Shown: positions 32,065 to 40,454 of the stretch, piece after piece
How positions within the stretch are numbered: position 1 is the stretch's first letter
Layout of the letters: each line of letters starts with the position of its first letter
Assembly (NCBI GenBank): GCA_016222825.1
Contig: JACRQF010000016.1
Coordinates: forward strand, 186,001-250,000
Source: Verrucomicrobiota bacterium
GTDB lineage: Bacteria; Verrucomicrobiota; Verrucomicrobiia; CAIQCK01
Length of the DNA: 64,000 bases
Reading direction: 5' to 3'
Program-made: the position numbers and the translations under genes
The notes under the pieces: generated by a model
What the model was told of the DNA's origin: nothing
The model's input: only the letters and a program-made list of their open reading frames with translations
The model's database searches: none

Positions 32065-32856
32065 TCACTCCGCCGCCCAGAACAACAGCAGCGCGCCCGC
32101 GAGGATGCGATACCAGCCGAAGCCGATGAACGTGTGGGTCTGGATGTAGCGGAGCAGCCATTTCACCGCGATGAACGACACCACCGCCGAGACCACCGTG
32201 CACCAGAGCAGCAGCAGCCAGTCCTCCGGCACGCTCCCCGGCGGTGGACGATGCAGCGCCTTGAAAATCTTCAGGCTGCCCGCCGCCAGCATCGTCGGGA
32301 TGCCGACGAGGAACGAAAACTCCGTCGCCGCCGGCCGGCTCATGCCCAGCGCGAGCATCAGCAGGATGGTCGAGCCGGAGCGCGAGGTGCCGGGAAACAC
32401 CGCCGCGATAAGTTGGCCCACGCCCACCGCGACCACCACCGTCCACGTGAGGTCGTCCGACGGCTCCTTGTTTTCGAGCCACCACTCCATCGCCAAAAAC
32501 AGCACGCCGCCGACGATCAACGCCATTGCGATCGGCATGGTTTCATCGGGCAGCTTGAAGTCGAACTTCTCCAGGATGACACCGCCGACGCCGGTGATCG
32601 CGAAGGCCGCCGCCAGCTTGATGATGAAGTCCCGCGCCTCCGGCTCGCGCCAACCGTAGAAGACCTGCCGCAGCCGGTCGGGAAACAGGGGCAGCACCGC
32701 CACGACGGCGCCGCATTGGATGACGACGTTGAAGAGGTCGCTCTTGCGGATGCCCAGCGCGTGCTCAAGGATGAGCAGGTGGCCGGTGGATGAGATCGGG
32801 AGAAACTCCGTGATGCCTTCGACGATGCCGATGATCAGCGCGTAAAACCATTCCAT
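32065..32856 (-). CDS. uppP: Undecaprenyl-diphosphatase
   Basis: A 263-residue membrane enzyme (BacA/UppP family) that dephosphorylates undecaprenyl diphosphate so the lipid carrier can be reused in cell-wall synthesis; the family can give bacitracin tolerance. Both catalytic motifs are clear: 'GITEFLPISSTGHLL' at about 13-27 and 'VFPGTSRSGSTIL' at about 155-167. About eight TM helices. It precedes no wall gene locally; the mre/mrd operon lies 15 kb away. Confidence 0.95.
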   Translation of the reverse strand: MEWFYALIIGIVEGITEFLPISSTGHLLILEHALGIRKSDLFNVVIQCGAVVAVLPLFPDRLRQVFYGWREPEARDFIIKLAAAFAITGVGGVILEKFDFKLPDETMPIAMALIVGGVLFLAMEWWLENKEPSDDLTWTVVVAVGVGQLIAAVFPGTSRSGSTILLMLALGMSRPAATEFSFLVGIPTMLAAGSLKIFKALHRPPPGSVPEDWLLLLWCTVVSAVVSFIAVKWLLRYIQTHTFIGFGWYRILAGALLLFWAAE

Positions 32857-32863
32857 AAGCGGT

Positions 32864-33076
32864 TCAGCCTCCGGCCACGATGCGGACGACCTCCAGTTTG
32901 TCGCCTTCCTTCAGTTCCACTCCCGCGAACTGCTCGCGGCGCAGCGGCTCGCCGTTGTGCTCGACGATGACGATGCGCGGGTCCAGGCCCTGCCGCTGGA
33001 TGAAGTCCGTGATCCGGCACGGCAACTCGATGGTCGCCGGCTTGCCGTTGGCGGTGATGTTGGCGGTCGCTTTCAT
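32864..33076 (-). CDS. thiS: Sulfur carrier protein ThiS
   Basis: A 70-residue ubiquitin-like protein ending in the required Gly-Gly ('VVRIVAGG'). The C-terminus is adenylated and then thiocarboxylated to donate sulfur to thiazole synthase. The start is ATG 33076 (MKATANITANGKPATI), which overlaps the thiH stop by four bases (ATGA). The longer frame is a shadow of thiH. Confidence 0.93.
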   Translation of the reverse strand: MKATANITANGKPATIELPCRITDFIQRQGLDPRIVIVEHNGEPLRREQFAGVELKEGDKLEVVRIVAGG

Positions 33077-34278
33077 GACGGCGTCTTTTCCGACAGCGCC
33101 GGGTCCCAGTCTTTCCAGACCGGCTCGTAGCCCAGCGCACGCAGCTTGGCGGCTACCTCCGCCGCCGAGCGCATGTCCGCTATCACAAATTGCTCCGTGG
33201 CGCAACAATGCTCGCCTTCGGACGGGACCGCCGGCACCTCGACGATCTTGCCGTGCTCGGTCCGGTGCAGTTTCTCGCTGCCCGCGCCGGTGTAACCGCC
33301 CGGCTCCGTGTGGCTGCCCGCGCTCATCAGCGTGACTCCAAGCGGAATCAGCCCGTCCCGCAACCGCGGCGATTCGCGCGTGCTCAGCACGATGCCGACA
33401 TGCGGGAACGTCAGCCGCAGCGCGCAGACGAACTGCGCCATCTCGCGGTCGCTCATGGGATGGCGCGGCTCAAACTCGCCCGCCGCCGGCCGCAGCCGGG
33501 GCAACGAGACTGTCAGTTGCGCGCGCCAGCACTTCTTCAACAGATACTCCGCGTGCGCCGCCACGGCGATGGCTTCCTCGCGCCACTTCCCCAAGCCGAT
33601 CAACGCGCCGATGCCCAGTCGCCGGAAACCCGCCGCGTAACCGCGCTCCGCCGTCTCCAGCCGCCAGTTGAAATCCTTCTTCGGCCCCGCCGTGTGCATC
33701 TCGCGATAGACCTCGCGGTTGTAGGTCTCCTGATAGACCACCAACCCCTCGCAGCCCGCCGCGACCACAGGGCGGTAATCCTCCGTCTCCAGCGGCCCGA
33801 CCTCGATGCTGATCGAAGGCACTCCCGCCGTGTGCAGCGCCGCAACGCAGTCGCGCAGGTAGCCGTTCGAGACGAACTTCGGATGCTCGCCCGCCACAAG
33901 CAGGATGTTGCGAAAACCTTCCACCACCAGATGCCGCGCCTCCGCCATCACCTGCTCCACCGCCAGCGTCGTGCGCAGGACCGGATTGTCGCGCGAGAAG
34001 CCACAGTATTGGCAGTTGTTGACGCACTCGTTGGAGAGATAAACCGGCGCGAACAGCCGCATCGCCTTGCCGAAATGTTGCACCGTCAACGCATGGCTCT
34101 CCCGCGCCATCGCCTCCAGGAACGGCGCCGCCGCCGGCGAAAGCAACGCCGCGAAATCAGAAAGCGAGCGATGCCCGCTGCGCGCGAGCGCTCGCTCGAC
34201 GTCAACCGTCGTCGCATCCCTAGCGAGTTGCGCGAGGTTGGCGAGCGGCAGTTCGTTGAAGACGCTGACAAAGCTCAT
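33073..34278 (-). CDS. thiH: 2-iminoacetate synthase ThiH
   Basis: A 401-residue radical-SAM enzyme that cleaves tyrosine to dehydroglycine for thiazole formation. The radical-SAM cluster motif is visible as 'CVNNCQYCGF' (C-x3-C-x2-C; about 88-97), with the ThiH-typical N-terminal helix region and 'VVYQETYNREVY' in the barrel. It is transcribed toward thiS with overlapping stop/start codons. thiG is two genes upstream. Confidence 0.95.
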   Translation of the reverse strand: MSFVSVFNELPLANLAQLARDATTVDVERALARSGHRSLSDFAALLSPAAAPFLEAMARESHALTVQHFGKAMRLFAPVYLSNECVNNCQYCGFSRDNPVLRTTLAVEQVMAEARHLVVEGFRNILLVAGEHPKFVSNGYLRDCVAALHTAGVPSISIEVGPLETEDYRPVVAAGCEGLVVYQETYNREVYREMHTAGPKKDFNWRLETAERGYAAGFRRLGIGALIGLGKWREEAIAVAAHAEYLLKKCWRAQLTVSLPRLRPAAGEFEPRHPMSDREMAQFVCALRLTFPHVGIVLSTRESPRLRDGLIPLGVTLMSAGSHTEPGGYTGAGSEKLHRTEHGKIVEVPAVPSEGEHCCATEQFVIADMRSAAEVAAKLRALGYEPVWKDWDPALSEKTPS

Positions 34279-34353
34279 TCTTAGTTCGGAGGGAGGTTAG
34301 CGCGAAGCCGCCCTGTTGCGCAAGGATGCCCGTCAGCACGGCGCGGCGGCGAA

Positions 34354-34890
34354 TCAGCGACGAGCATCGGTTTTGTTGGGAGGCTCCGGATGTGTGTCCG
34401 GACGTTCTTCCGCCTCCGCTGCTTCCTTCTGCCCTTCGCGGTAAACGTGCATGATCACCCCTCCCACGCCACCGATGGCGAACAACAACAACACACCGCC
34501 AATCGTCGGCGGGCGAATCATGCCGCCGACCATCGCGGCCAAGCCGGGCAGGCCAATCGTGATCAGTGTCATGACACCGCCTGTGATAAAGGCCGATCCC
34601 AATTCCTTGGCCGTGACCTTCGGGAAATTGCCTTCGCCCCCCTCAGCGCCCTCCGGCGGAACGAAATCATCGGGCAGCGGCCCCGCCCCCTCCTCGCCCC
34701 GTAAGATGCGCAGCGCTCTTTCTGCATCCTCGTCAGCCACCTCCAGCCGGATCGGAATGGCCGTCATGCCCGCGCCGACAACCGAGAGGCTGATTTCGTC
34801 GAACAGAAATCCCTCAATGCCCTCCGCCTGCAAGCGCGACAACGCCAGCGACGCGTCGGCTTGGCGGAGGAACCTCCCGACGGTCGTCAT
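34354..34890 (-). CDS. DUF2007-like putative signal-transducing membrane protein
   Basis: A 178-residue protein. Residues 1-65 form a small alpha/beta domain with the DUF2007 pattern ('RFLRQADASLALSRLQAEGI...PIRLEVADEDAERALRIL'). An acidic linker and two hydrophobic helices (about 100-125 and 130-148) follow, then a charged tail. DUF2007 proteins are annotated as possible signal transducers with no proven function. It lies between thiG and thiH on the same strand, with only 15 bases to thiG. Confidence 0.68.
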   Translation of the reverse strand: MTTVGRFLRQADASLALSRLQAEGIEGFLFDEISLSVVGAGMTAIPIRLEVADEDAERALRILRGEEGAGPLPDDFVPPEGAEGGEGNFPKVTAKELGSAFITGGVMTLITIGLPGLAAMVGGMIRPPTIGGVLLLFAIGGVGGVIMHVYREGQKEAAEAEERPDTHPEPPNKTDARR

Positions 34891-34905
34891 GCTGATTGGC
34901 TCCGT

Positions 34906-35697
34906 TCACCGCTCCAGGAACCCCGTCAGCGGGCTTGTAGGCTGCGCCTCGCGGGAGCGTGGCGCGAGGCCGATCTCGTAGGCATCGCGACCGGCTTCGA
35001 CGGCGGCCTTGAAGGCGCGGGCCATGCGAATCGGGTCGGCGGCAACAGCGATGGCGGTGTTGATGAGCACGGCATCCGCGCCAAGTTCCATCGCCTCGGC
35101 GGCATGGCTCGGCGCGCCGAGGCCGGCGTCCACGACAACGGGAATGCCGGCCTGGGCAATGATGATCTCGATCTGCGCACGCGTCTCGACGCCGCGAGCG
35201 CTGCCGATGGGCGAGCCGAGCGGCATCACCGTGGCGCAGCCGGCGTCCTCCAGACGCTTTGCCAACACCGGGTCGGCGTTGATGTATGGCAACACGATGA
35301 AGCCTTCCTTCACGAGCACCTCGGCGGCCTTGAGCGTCTCAATCGGGTCGGGCAGCAAGTAGTGCGGGTCGGGATGAATCTCCAGCTTCACCCAGTTGCC
35401 GAGGCCGGCCGCGCGGGCGAGTTTGGCAAGGCGCACGGCTTCGTCGGCGTTCATCGCGCCGCTGGTGTTCGGCAGAAGTTGCACGCGCTTGGCATCAATG
35501 AAGTCGAGGATGTTCGCGAAACGGTCGTGCTGCCCACTGAGGTCGGCGCGGCGCAGGGCGACGGTGACAATCTCGCTGCCGCTCGCGGCAATGGCGTCGC
35601 GCATCAGCTCGTTGGAGGCGAACTTGCCCGTGCCGAGAAGCAGACGGGAGCGGAACTCGCGGCCGGCGATTTGCAGGTTGGAAGAGTTCTCTGACAT
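34906..35697 (-). CDS. thiG: Thiazole synthase ThiG
   Basis: A 263-residue TIM-barrel enzyme that condenses dehydroglycine, DXP and ThiS thiocarboxylate into thiazole phosphate. Family segments: '[20 protein letters not shown]', the catalytic Lys region '[17 protein letters not shown]', and '[20 protein letters not shown]'. No TPP riboswitch consensus was seen in the 29-base gap upstream or near thiH, so regulation is unclear. Confidence 0.96.
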   Translation of the reverse strand: MSENSSNLQIAGREFRSRLLLGTGKFASNELMRDAIAASGSEIVTVALRRADLSGQHDRFANILDFIDAKRVQLLPNTSGAMNADEAVRLAKLARAAGLGNWVKLEIHPDPHYLLPDPIETLKAAEVLVKEGFIVLPYINADPVLAKRLEDAGCATVMPLGSPIGSARGVETRAQIEIIIAQAGIPVVVDAGLGAPSHAAEAMELGADAVLINTAIAVAADPIRMARAFKAAVEAGRDAYEIGLAPRSREAQPTSPLTGFLER

Positions 35698-35726
35698 GAA
35701 TCGTTATACGCAAGCACAGTGGAAGA

Positions 35727-36590
35727 TCAATGCGCTTTCTCAACCGCCGCGGTCTGCGCAGGCAAGACCTCATTCGCGCTGCCGCGCCGGTAGCCCTGGA
35801 GGTCGAGCGCGACGTAGGCGTAGCCGATTTCCTTTATACGGTTGACGATTGCTTCGCGAACGCTGTTCTCCGTCAGCCGCGCGATCTGGTCAGGCGCGAC
35901 CTCAATGCGCGCGAAGGGCACCGCGCCGTTGGCGCCGCCGCGATGATGGCGGACGCGCACGTCGTGGAAGCCAATGTCCCAGAGCGCGTTCTCGGCGGCC
36001 TCGATCATCGCGAGCGCCTGCGGCGTCACCGGCTCGCCATAGGGCACGCGGGAACTGAGGCAGGCCATCTGCGGCTTCTGCGCCGTCGGCAGGCCGAGCG
36101 CGGCGGAAAGCGCACGGATGTCGGCCTTGGTGAGACCGGCTTCCTTCAGCGGCGCGCGAGCCTGAAACTCCTTCGCCGCATCCGCGCCGGGCCGGAAGTC
36201 GCCGATATCGCTGGCGTTCTCGCCATAGACGATCACCGCCAGGTTCTCCGCCTTCGCGACGGGAACCAGTTCCGCGAACAGATCGTGCTTGCAGAAGTAG
36301 CAACGGTTCGGCGGATTGGCGACGTAGTCGTTGTTCTCGAACTCATGAGTCTTCACGACGCGCACGGCGAAACCAAACTGTTTGCCAAGCTCCAGCGCCT
36401 CGGCCAGTTCGCGCCGCGGCAGGCTGGGCGTGTCGGCGATCACCGATAATGCCTTCGTGCCCAGCGTGTCGTGCGCCACGCGGGCGAGAAAGGCCGAATC
36501 CACGCCGCCGCTGTAGGCGACGAGCACACTGCCGTAGCCGCGCAACAGTTCGCGCAGTCGGTCATATTTGTTTTGGAGTTGAGCATCCAC
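35727..36590 (-). CDS. larE: ATP-dependent sacrificial sulfur transferase LarE
   Basis: A 287-residue PP-loop enzyme. Start GTG 36590 (VDAQLQNKYDRLREL) is preferred to the TTG at 36632. The PP-loop is 'AYSGGVDSAFLAR'. Cysteines occur in 'NRCYFCKHDLF' and in 'ACLSSRVPYG', the position of the sacrificial sulfur-donor cysteine in characterised LarE. LarE turns pyridinium dicarboxylate into the thio acid of the nickel-pincer cofactor. A LarA-like protein is encoded 1.3 kb upstream; LarB and LarC are not seen. Confidence 0.88.
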   Translation of the reverse strand: MDAQLQNKYDRLRELLRGYGSVLVAYSGGVDSAFLARVAHDTLGTKALSVIADTPSLPRRELAEALELGKQFGFAVRVVKTHEFENNDYVANPPNRCYFCKHDLFAELVPVAKAENLAVIVYGENASDIGDFRPGADAAKEFQARAPLKEAGLTKADIRALSAALGLPTAQKPQMACLSSRVPYGEPVTPQALAMIEAAENALWDIGFHDVRVRHHRGGANGAVPFARIEVAPDQIARLTENSVREAIVNRIKEIGYAYVALDLQGYRRGSANEVLPAQTAAVEKAH

Positions 36591-36688
36591 GGAACGACTG
36601 TAGCGAGGTTGGCGGAGGGTGTCAAAAAGCAATCAGCCCCGACGCGATGCGCCGCGGCTGCTGACCGCCGGAAACTGTCATCAAGCCG

Positions 36689-37321
36689 CTAAGACGTTTC
36701 CTCGCCGAGTTCGACGTTCCAATAGGCGATGTCGAGGAAGTGTTTCCAGCTATCGTCGGGCTTGGGGACCGTGACCTGCACGAACGGCCGCCACTTCGGC
36801 CGCTTGGGCTTGCGAATGAGCCGCATGCCCGCCTCGGCTGGCGTGCGGTTGGCCTTGCGGGTGTTGCACGGGATGCAGGAGCAAACGACGTTGTCCCAGA
36901 CGGTGGTGCCGCCACGGTCGCGCGGGACGACGTGGTCAATGTTCAGGTCGCGCCGGTCGAACACCTTGCCGCAATACTGGCAGGTGTTGGCGTCGCGCTC
37001 GAAAATGTTGTGGCGGGTGAACTTCACCTCTTTGTGCGGGAGCCGGTCGAAGAACAGCAGCAGCACCACCTTCGGGATGCGGATGCGGAACCGGATGGTG
37101 TGGATGCTTTCTGCCTCGTGGGGGCAGCGCTCGGAGAAGTCACGCCACTCGTGGAAGTCGAAGGTGTTGAACGCGCCGTTCTCGGCGCACACCACTTCGG
37201 CGTGGCCCTCGAAGAGCAGCGTCAACGCCCGTCGGACCGAGCAGATATTGACGGCCTGCCAGAGCCGGTTCAACACCAACACATTACTATTGAGCAAGGC
37301 TTCCATAGCCCGATACATCAT
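36689..37321 (-). CDS. HNH endonuclease family protein
   Basis: About 210 residues from ATG 37321 (MMYRAMEALLNSNVLVLNRL); ATG 37306 is also possible. N-terminal half: 'VLVLNRLWQAVNICSVRRAL', typical of a widespread housekeeping-like HNH family. C-terminal HNH: 'CQYCGKVF', 'NIDHVVPRDRGGTTVWDN', 'CSCIPCNTRKANRTP' with zinc cysteines and the Asp-His pair. Its biological role is unknown. It is unrelated in architecture to the membrane HNH protein at 6595. Confidence 0.85.
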   Translation of the reverse strand: MMYRAMEALLNSNVLVLNRLWQAVNICSVRRALTLLFEGHAEVVCAENGAFNTFDFHEWRDFSERCPHEAESIHTIRFRIRIPKVVLLLFFDRLPHKEVKFTRHNIFERDANTCQYCGKVFDRRDLNIDHVVPRDRGGTTVWDNVVCSCIPCNTRKANRTPAEAGMRLIRKPKRPKWRPFVQVTVPKPDDSWKHFLDIAYWNVELGEETS

Positions 37322-37413
37322 TGTCGCCGGGCCAAACCGCCCGGAAACGCCGCAAAGAGTAGCATTCCCCACCGAAAAGTGTCAACGGCGGCTCCGTGAC
37401 GGCTCCGCAACGC

Positions 37414-37899
37414 CTACGGGATCCTGTCAAGCATGTGGGCGTCTTTGGCAGCGAAGCTAAGCCCCTTGACGATCTTGTCCAACTCTTCGTCCGTGACATC
37501 CACATCAACCACCAGCCTGCCGTCACGGATCACCTCGCGAATCAGCGGCGCGGCGACGGGAACCGCATTGATCGTCATCACATAGAGTGCGCCGCGATGT
37601 TCCGCGGTGAAGGTTTCGATGGCGCGCTGGCCGTGCGGGTCGAACTGGAGCACCAACTGTTTGCTGGTGGGCGTCTTCACCGCCTTGGCGGAAACCAGGT
37701 CGTGCTCGGACAACTCCGACAGCGGGTTGACCGTGACGTTCATCGGCGGGTTGCGGATGACGACAACCTTGCGATGCCCCTCGGGCAGCCGATCCGACGC
37801 CTGAAGGAAGACGCGCAGCGTGGCCTTCTCGTTGCAGCCGGCCGCAAACCAGCAGATCACCAATGCCGCCACCGAACGACTAATCGTGTTCCATTTCAT
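37414..37899 (-). CDS. Lipoprotein with SecD P1-head-like domain
   Basis: A 161-residue protein; ATG 37899 (MKWNTISRSVAALVICWFA) gives a lipoprotein signal ending AAGC. The mature part contains 'KQLVLQFDPHGQRAIETFTA' then 'LYVMTINAVPVAAPLIREVI' and 'GRLVVDVDVTDEE', the order of strands in the SecDF P1 head domain ('F...T......avvlDgkvvsaPvIrepI'). No membrane helices of SecD follow, so it is a stand-alone derivative. It lies 25 bases from the LarA-like gene stop. Confidence 0.62.
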   Translation of the reverse strand: MKWNTISRSVAALVICWFAAGCNEKATLRVFLQASDRLPEGHRKVVVIRNPPMNVTVNPLSELSEHDLVSAKAVKTPTSKQLVLQFDPHGQRAIETFTAEHRGALYVMTINAVPVAAPLIREVIRDGRLVVDVDVTDEELDKIVKGLSFAAKDAHMLDRIP

Positions 37900-37924
37900 A
37901 ATAACCATTCCGTTCCACGACCGC

Positions 37925-39190
37925 TCAAAACACCGGCGCGAAATCGCCGTGTCCGTCGAATGCCAGCGGCGCAGGCTCGGTTTCCCTCCGCAGATCGGAG
38001 CGGCGGCCCAACTCCTCGACGTAGGCTTCCGACGCCAGCACCGTCTCGCAACTCAGGGTGTTCTTGATCCAGAGCGCCTTGACCTTGCGCGTGTCCGGCA
38101 GGCCGCTCGTGGCCAACGCCACCTCCAGCGCCTCGCGGTCGGTTGGGAAATGCATCGGCATCCGCGCGTTCACCGGCGTCAACGCCGTGATTGTGTTCAC
38201 CCACGTCGCCTTCGTGTCCACGGCCTTGTAGAGCCGCTCGTGGATGAAGTCGGCCATGCCGATGCCGGCGGCGTTGCCGTAGCTGTCGGGATGCAGCGAG
38301 CGCACGTAGAGCCGGCGTGCGGCGTTCGGGGCGGGCTTGAGGAAACTGCCGTCTATCTCGCGACGGATGACGTTGGTGTCCATGCCGGTGCCGCTGAAGT
38401 TCTTCCCCATCTCGTCCACGATGAGCAGGTCCACCTCGTCGAACGGCAGCCGTGGCAACAGCAAGCGCGCCACCTTCAGCAACTCGACCTCATCCCGCTC
38501 CATCGTCGCCGTCGGCACCGCCACGATGCGGGCGGTCTTGTGGAACTGGTTCTCCAGGATGCCCACGCCGAACGCGATCTTGCTGAGCTTGAGCACCTCG
38601 CGCGCGACGGCCACCAGCGCCTTGGCGTGGCTCATCCGCGCGCTGGCCTGGTGGAACTGATGCGCGCCCTTCTGCTTGCCGAGGCCAATCGTGGCCATCT
38701 TCATCAGCCCGCTCTCAATCGGCCCGTGGAAATCCGTGTGCGGCTTGATGCGGTTCACCAGCACAATGGCGTCCGCGCCGCGGGCGTTCTTGTCCTGATA
38801 GACAATGAACCCCAACTCCGGGTCGCGGCCGAGTTCCACCACCTCCATGCTGCTCTTGATCGGCACGCCCATCGCCGTCTCGGTGATGCCGTAGTGCGCG
38901 AGCACGTCGAGCTGGCCGGCGTCCGTCGCGCCGCCGTGGCTGCCCATCGCCGGCACGATGAACACCTTCGCGCCCAGCTTCTTCAACTCGTCGCAAACCG
39001 TGCGGACGATGAGATCATAGTTCGTGATGCCGCGGCTGCCCGCGCCCACCGCCACCGTCATGCCGGGCCGGATGGACTTCGCCGCCGGCAACGCCGCCAT
39101 CGCCTCGCGCGTGGCCGCCGCCGCGTCGCCGATGCTCGGCGCGTCAAAAATCTGCTTCAACCTGAAGAACCGCGGAAATGTGTCGTTCAT
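37925..39190 (-). CDS. LarA-like (DUF2088) nickel-pincer racemase family protein
   Basis: A 421-residue protein of the lactate-racemase superfamily. Recognisable segments: 'MTVAVGAGSRGITNYDLIVR', 'FIVPAMGSHGGATDAGQ' (the nucleotide/cofactor loop region with His), 'VLVNRIKPHTDFHGPIESGL' (Lys and His positions that bind the pincer in LarA) and 'GIGMADFIHERLY'. The substrate may be lactate, malate or another 2-hydroxy acid; sequence alone does not say. The nearby larE supports the need for the nickel-pincer cofactor. Confidence 0.82.
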   Translation of the reverse strand: MNDTFPRFFRLKQIFDAPSIGDAAAATREAMAALPAAKSIRPGMTVAVGAGSRGITNYDLIVRTVCDELKKLGAKVFIVPAMGSHGGATDAGQLDVLAHYGITETAMGVPIKSSMEVVELGRDPELGFIVYQDKNARGADAIVLVNRIKPHTDFHGPIESGLMKMATIGLGKQKGAHQFHQASARMSHAKALVAVAREVLKLSKIAFGVGILENQFHKTARIVAVPTATMERDEVELLKVARLLLPRLPFDEVDLLIVDEMGKNFSGTGMDTNVIRREIDGSFLKPAPNAARRLYVRSLHPDSYGNAAGIGMADFIHERLYKAVDTKATWVNTITALTPVNARMPMHFPTDREALEVALATSGLPDTRKVKALWIKNTLSCETVLASEAYVEELGRRSDLRRETEPAPLAFDGHGDFAPVF

Positions 39191-39283
39191 GTCCGCGCCA
39201 CGTTAGCGCGCCCGCTTCCCGCGAACAAGCCCGGAGTCGGGGCGGCGGAACCAAGGTCAAGAACGGTTCATGACTTGCCTCCG

Positions 39284-40333
39284 CTACTTCGCGGCCTGCC
39301 GGGCGGGCTGGACGGCGAGATCGGCTTCCGGCACCAGTTCCACCTTGACGTTCGCGCCCTTGAGATGCTTGTCGAAGAAATTCTGGATCAGTCCGGACAG
39401 CGCCGGCTTGTTGAATCCCGGCCCACCGTGTCCTCCGCCCGGGATCGTCTGCAACAGCACCTCCACGCCCTTCGCCTTCAGCGCCGCGGCGAACTCCATG
39501 CTCTGCGCGTAGGGCACCAGCGCGTCGTGCGTCCCGTGCAGGATCAAGAACGGCGGGTTGTCCTTGCTGACGTAATGCACCGGGCTCACCGCGTCGCCCT
39601 TCTGTTTGTCGCTGCCGAGGCTCACGCCGATCAGACAGGAATACGGGTCGCTGGGCGTGTTGAACTTGAAGACGTTCCTGACGTTCTTGTCGGCCTCGGC
39701 CTGCTGCATCACCGTGTTGAAATTCGTCGGCCCGTAGTAATCGCACACGGCCTGCACCCGGTCGGGCTGCTCCTCGTTGCCGCCGATCGGGGCGAACGCC
39801 TTCTTGCCGCCCGCCGTGCCCACCAGCGCGGACAAATGCCCGCCCGCCGACGCGCCCATCACGCCGATGCGGTCGGGATCGAAGTTGTATTTCTTGCTGT
39901 TGGCCCGCAACCAGCGGATCGCCGCCTGGCAATCCTGAATCTGCGCCGGGAAGATCGCCTTCTGGCTGAAGCGGTATTCGATGCTGGCTGCGGCGTAGCC
40001 TTTCGGGACCATGAACGCCGACGGAGCCCACGCCTTCGTTCCGCCTTTCCAACCGCCGCCGTGAATGCTCACCGCGAGCGGCAGCGGATGGTCGGCGGGC
40101 TTTTCCGGCAGATAAAGATCGAGCCGCTGTGCCTCGTCGCCGCCGGGCACATAGGCAATGTCCCGCTCCACGCGCACGCCGGGCGGCAGTTGCGGCGCTC
40201 GCTTCGCCGCAACCTTGGCCGCCGCGTCCGCGGCAAACGCCGTCACCGCGTCTGCCGACAAGCACGCGAGGGCCAACGCTGCAATCCGCGTCAGGTGGCT
40301 GGTGATTCGATGGAGAGGTCTGGTGGAGTTCAT
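39284..40333 (-). CDS. Secreted alpha/beta hydrolase (BD-FAE/esterase-lipase type)
   Basis: A 349-residue protein starting at ATG 40333 with a signal peptide (…RIAALALACLSADAVTAFAA). The oxyanion motif HGGGWKGG, nucleophile Ser in 'GVMGASAGGHLSAL', acidic residue in 'ILHGTHDALVPY' and His in 'GGGHGGPGF' complete the triad. This is the arrangement of xylan/acetyl esterases and feruloyl-esterase-like BD-FAE hydrolases in polysaccharide-degrading bacteria. The exact substrate is not predictable. Confidence 0.88.
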   Translation of the reverse strand: MNSTRPLHRITSHLTRIAALALACLSADAVTAFAADAAAKVAAKRAPQLPPGVRVERDIAYVPGGDEAQRLDLYLPEKPADHPLPLAVSIHGGGWKGGTKAWAPSAFMVPKGYAAASIEYRFSQKAIFPAQIQDCQAAIRWLRANSKKYNFDPDRIGVMGASAGGHLSALVGTAGGKKAFAPIGGNEEQPDRVQAVCDYYGPTNFNTVMQQAEADKNVRNVFKFNTPSDPYSCLIGVSLGSDKQKGDAVSPVHYVSKDNPPFLILHGTHDALVPYAQSMEFAAALKAKGVEVLLQTIPGGGHGGPGFNKPALSGLIQNFFDKHLKGANVKVELVPEADLAVQPARQAAK

Positions 40334-40454
40334 GGTTGTGTTATGGAAAGTTGTTCTGCCATCGCATCGTAGCAGCACTCCCCCGCCCGCCAAGCGGAAA
40401 GTCTGCCCGCCACTCCGCCGTCGCGCGCGGGCCACCGAAACCGCGAAGCCGCCG

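Noticed and set aside
34279-34353. TPP riboswitch before the thi genes
   Set aside because: None of the conserved CTGAGA/ACC helices is present here or before thiG.
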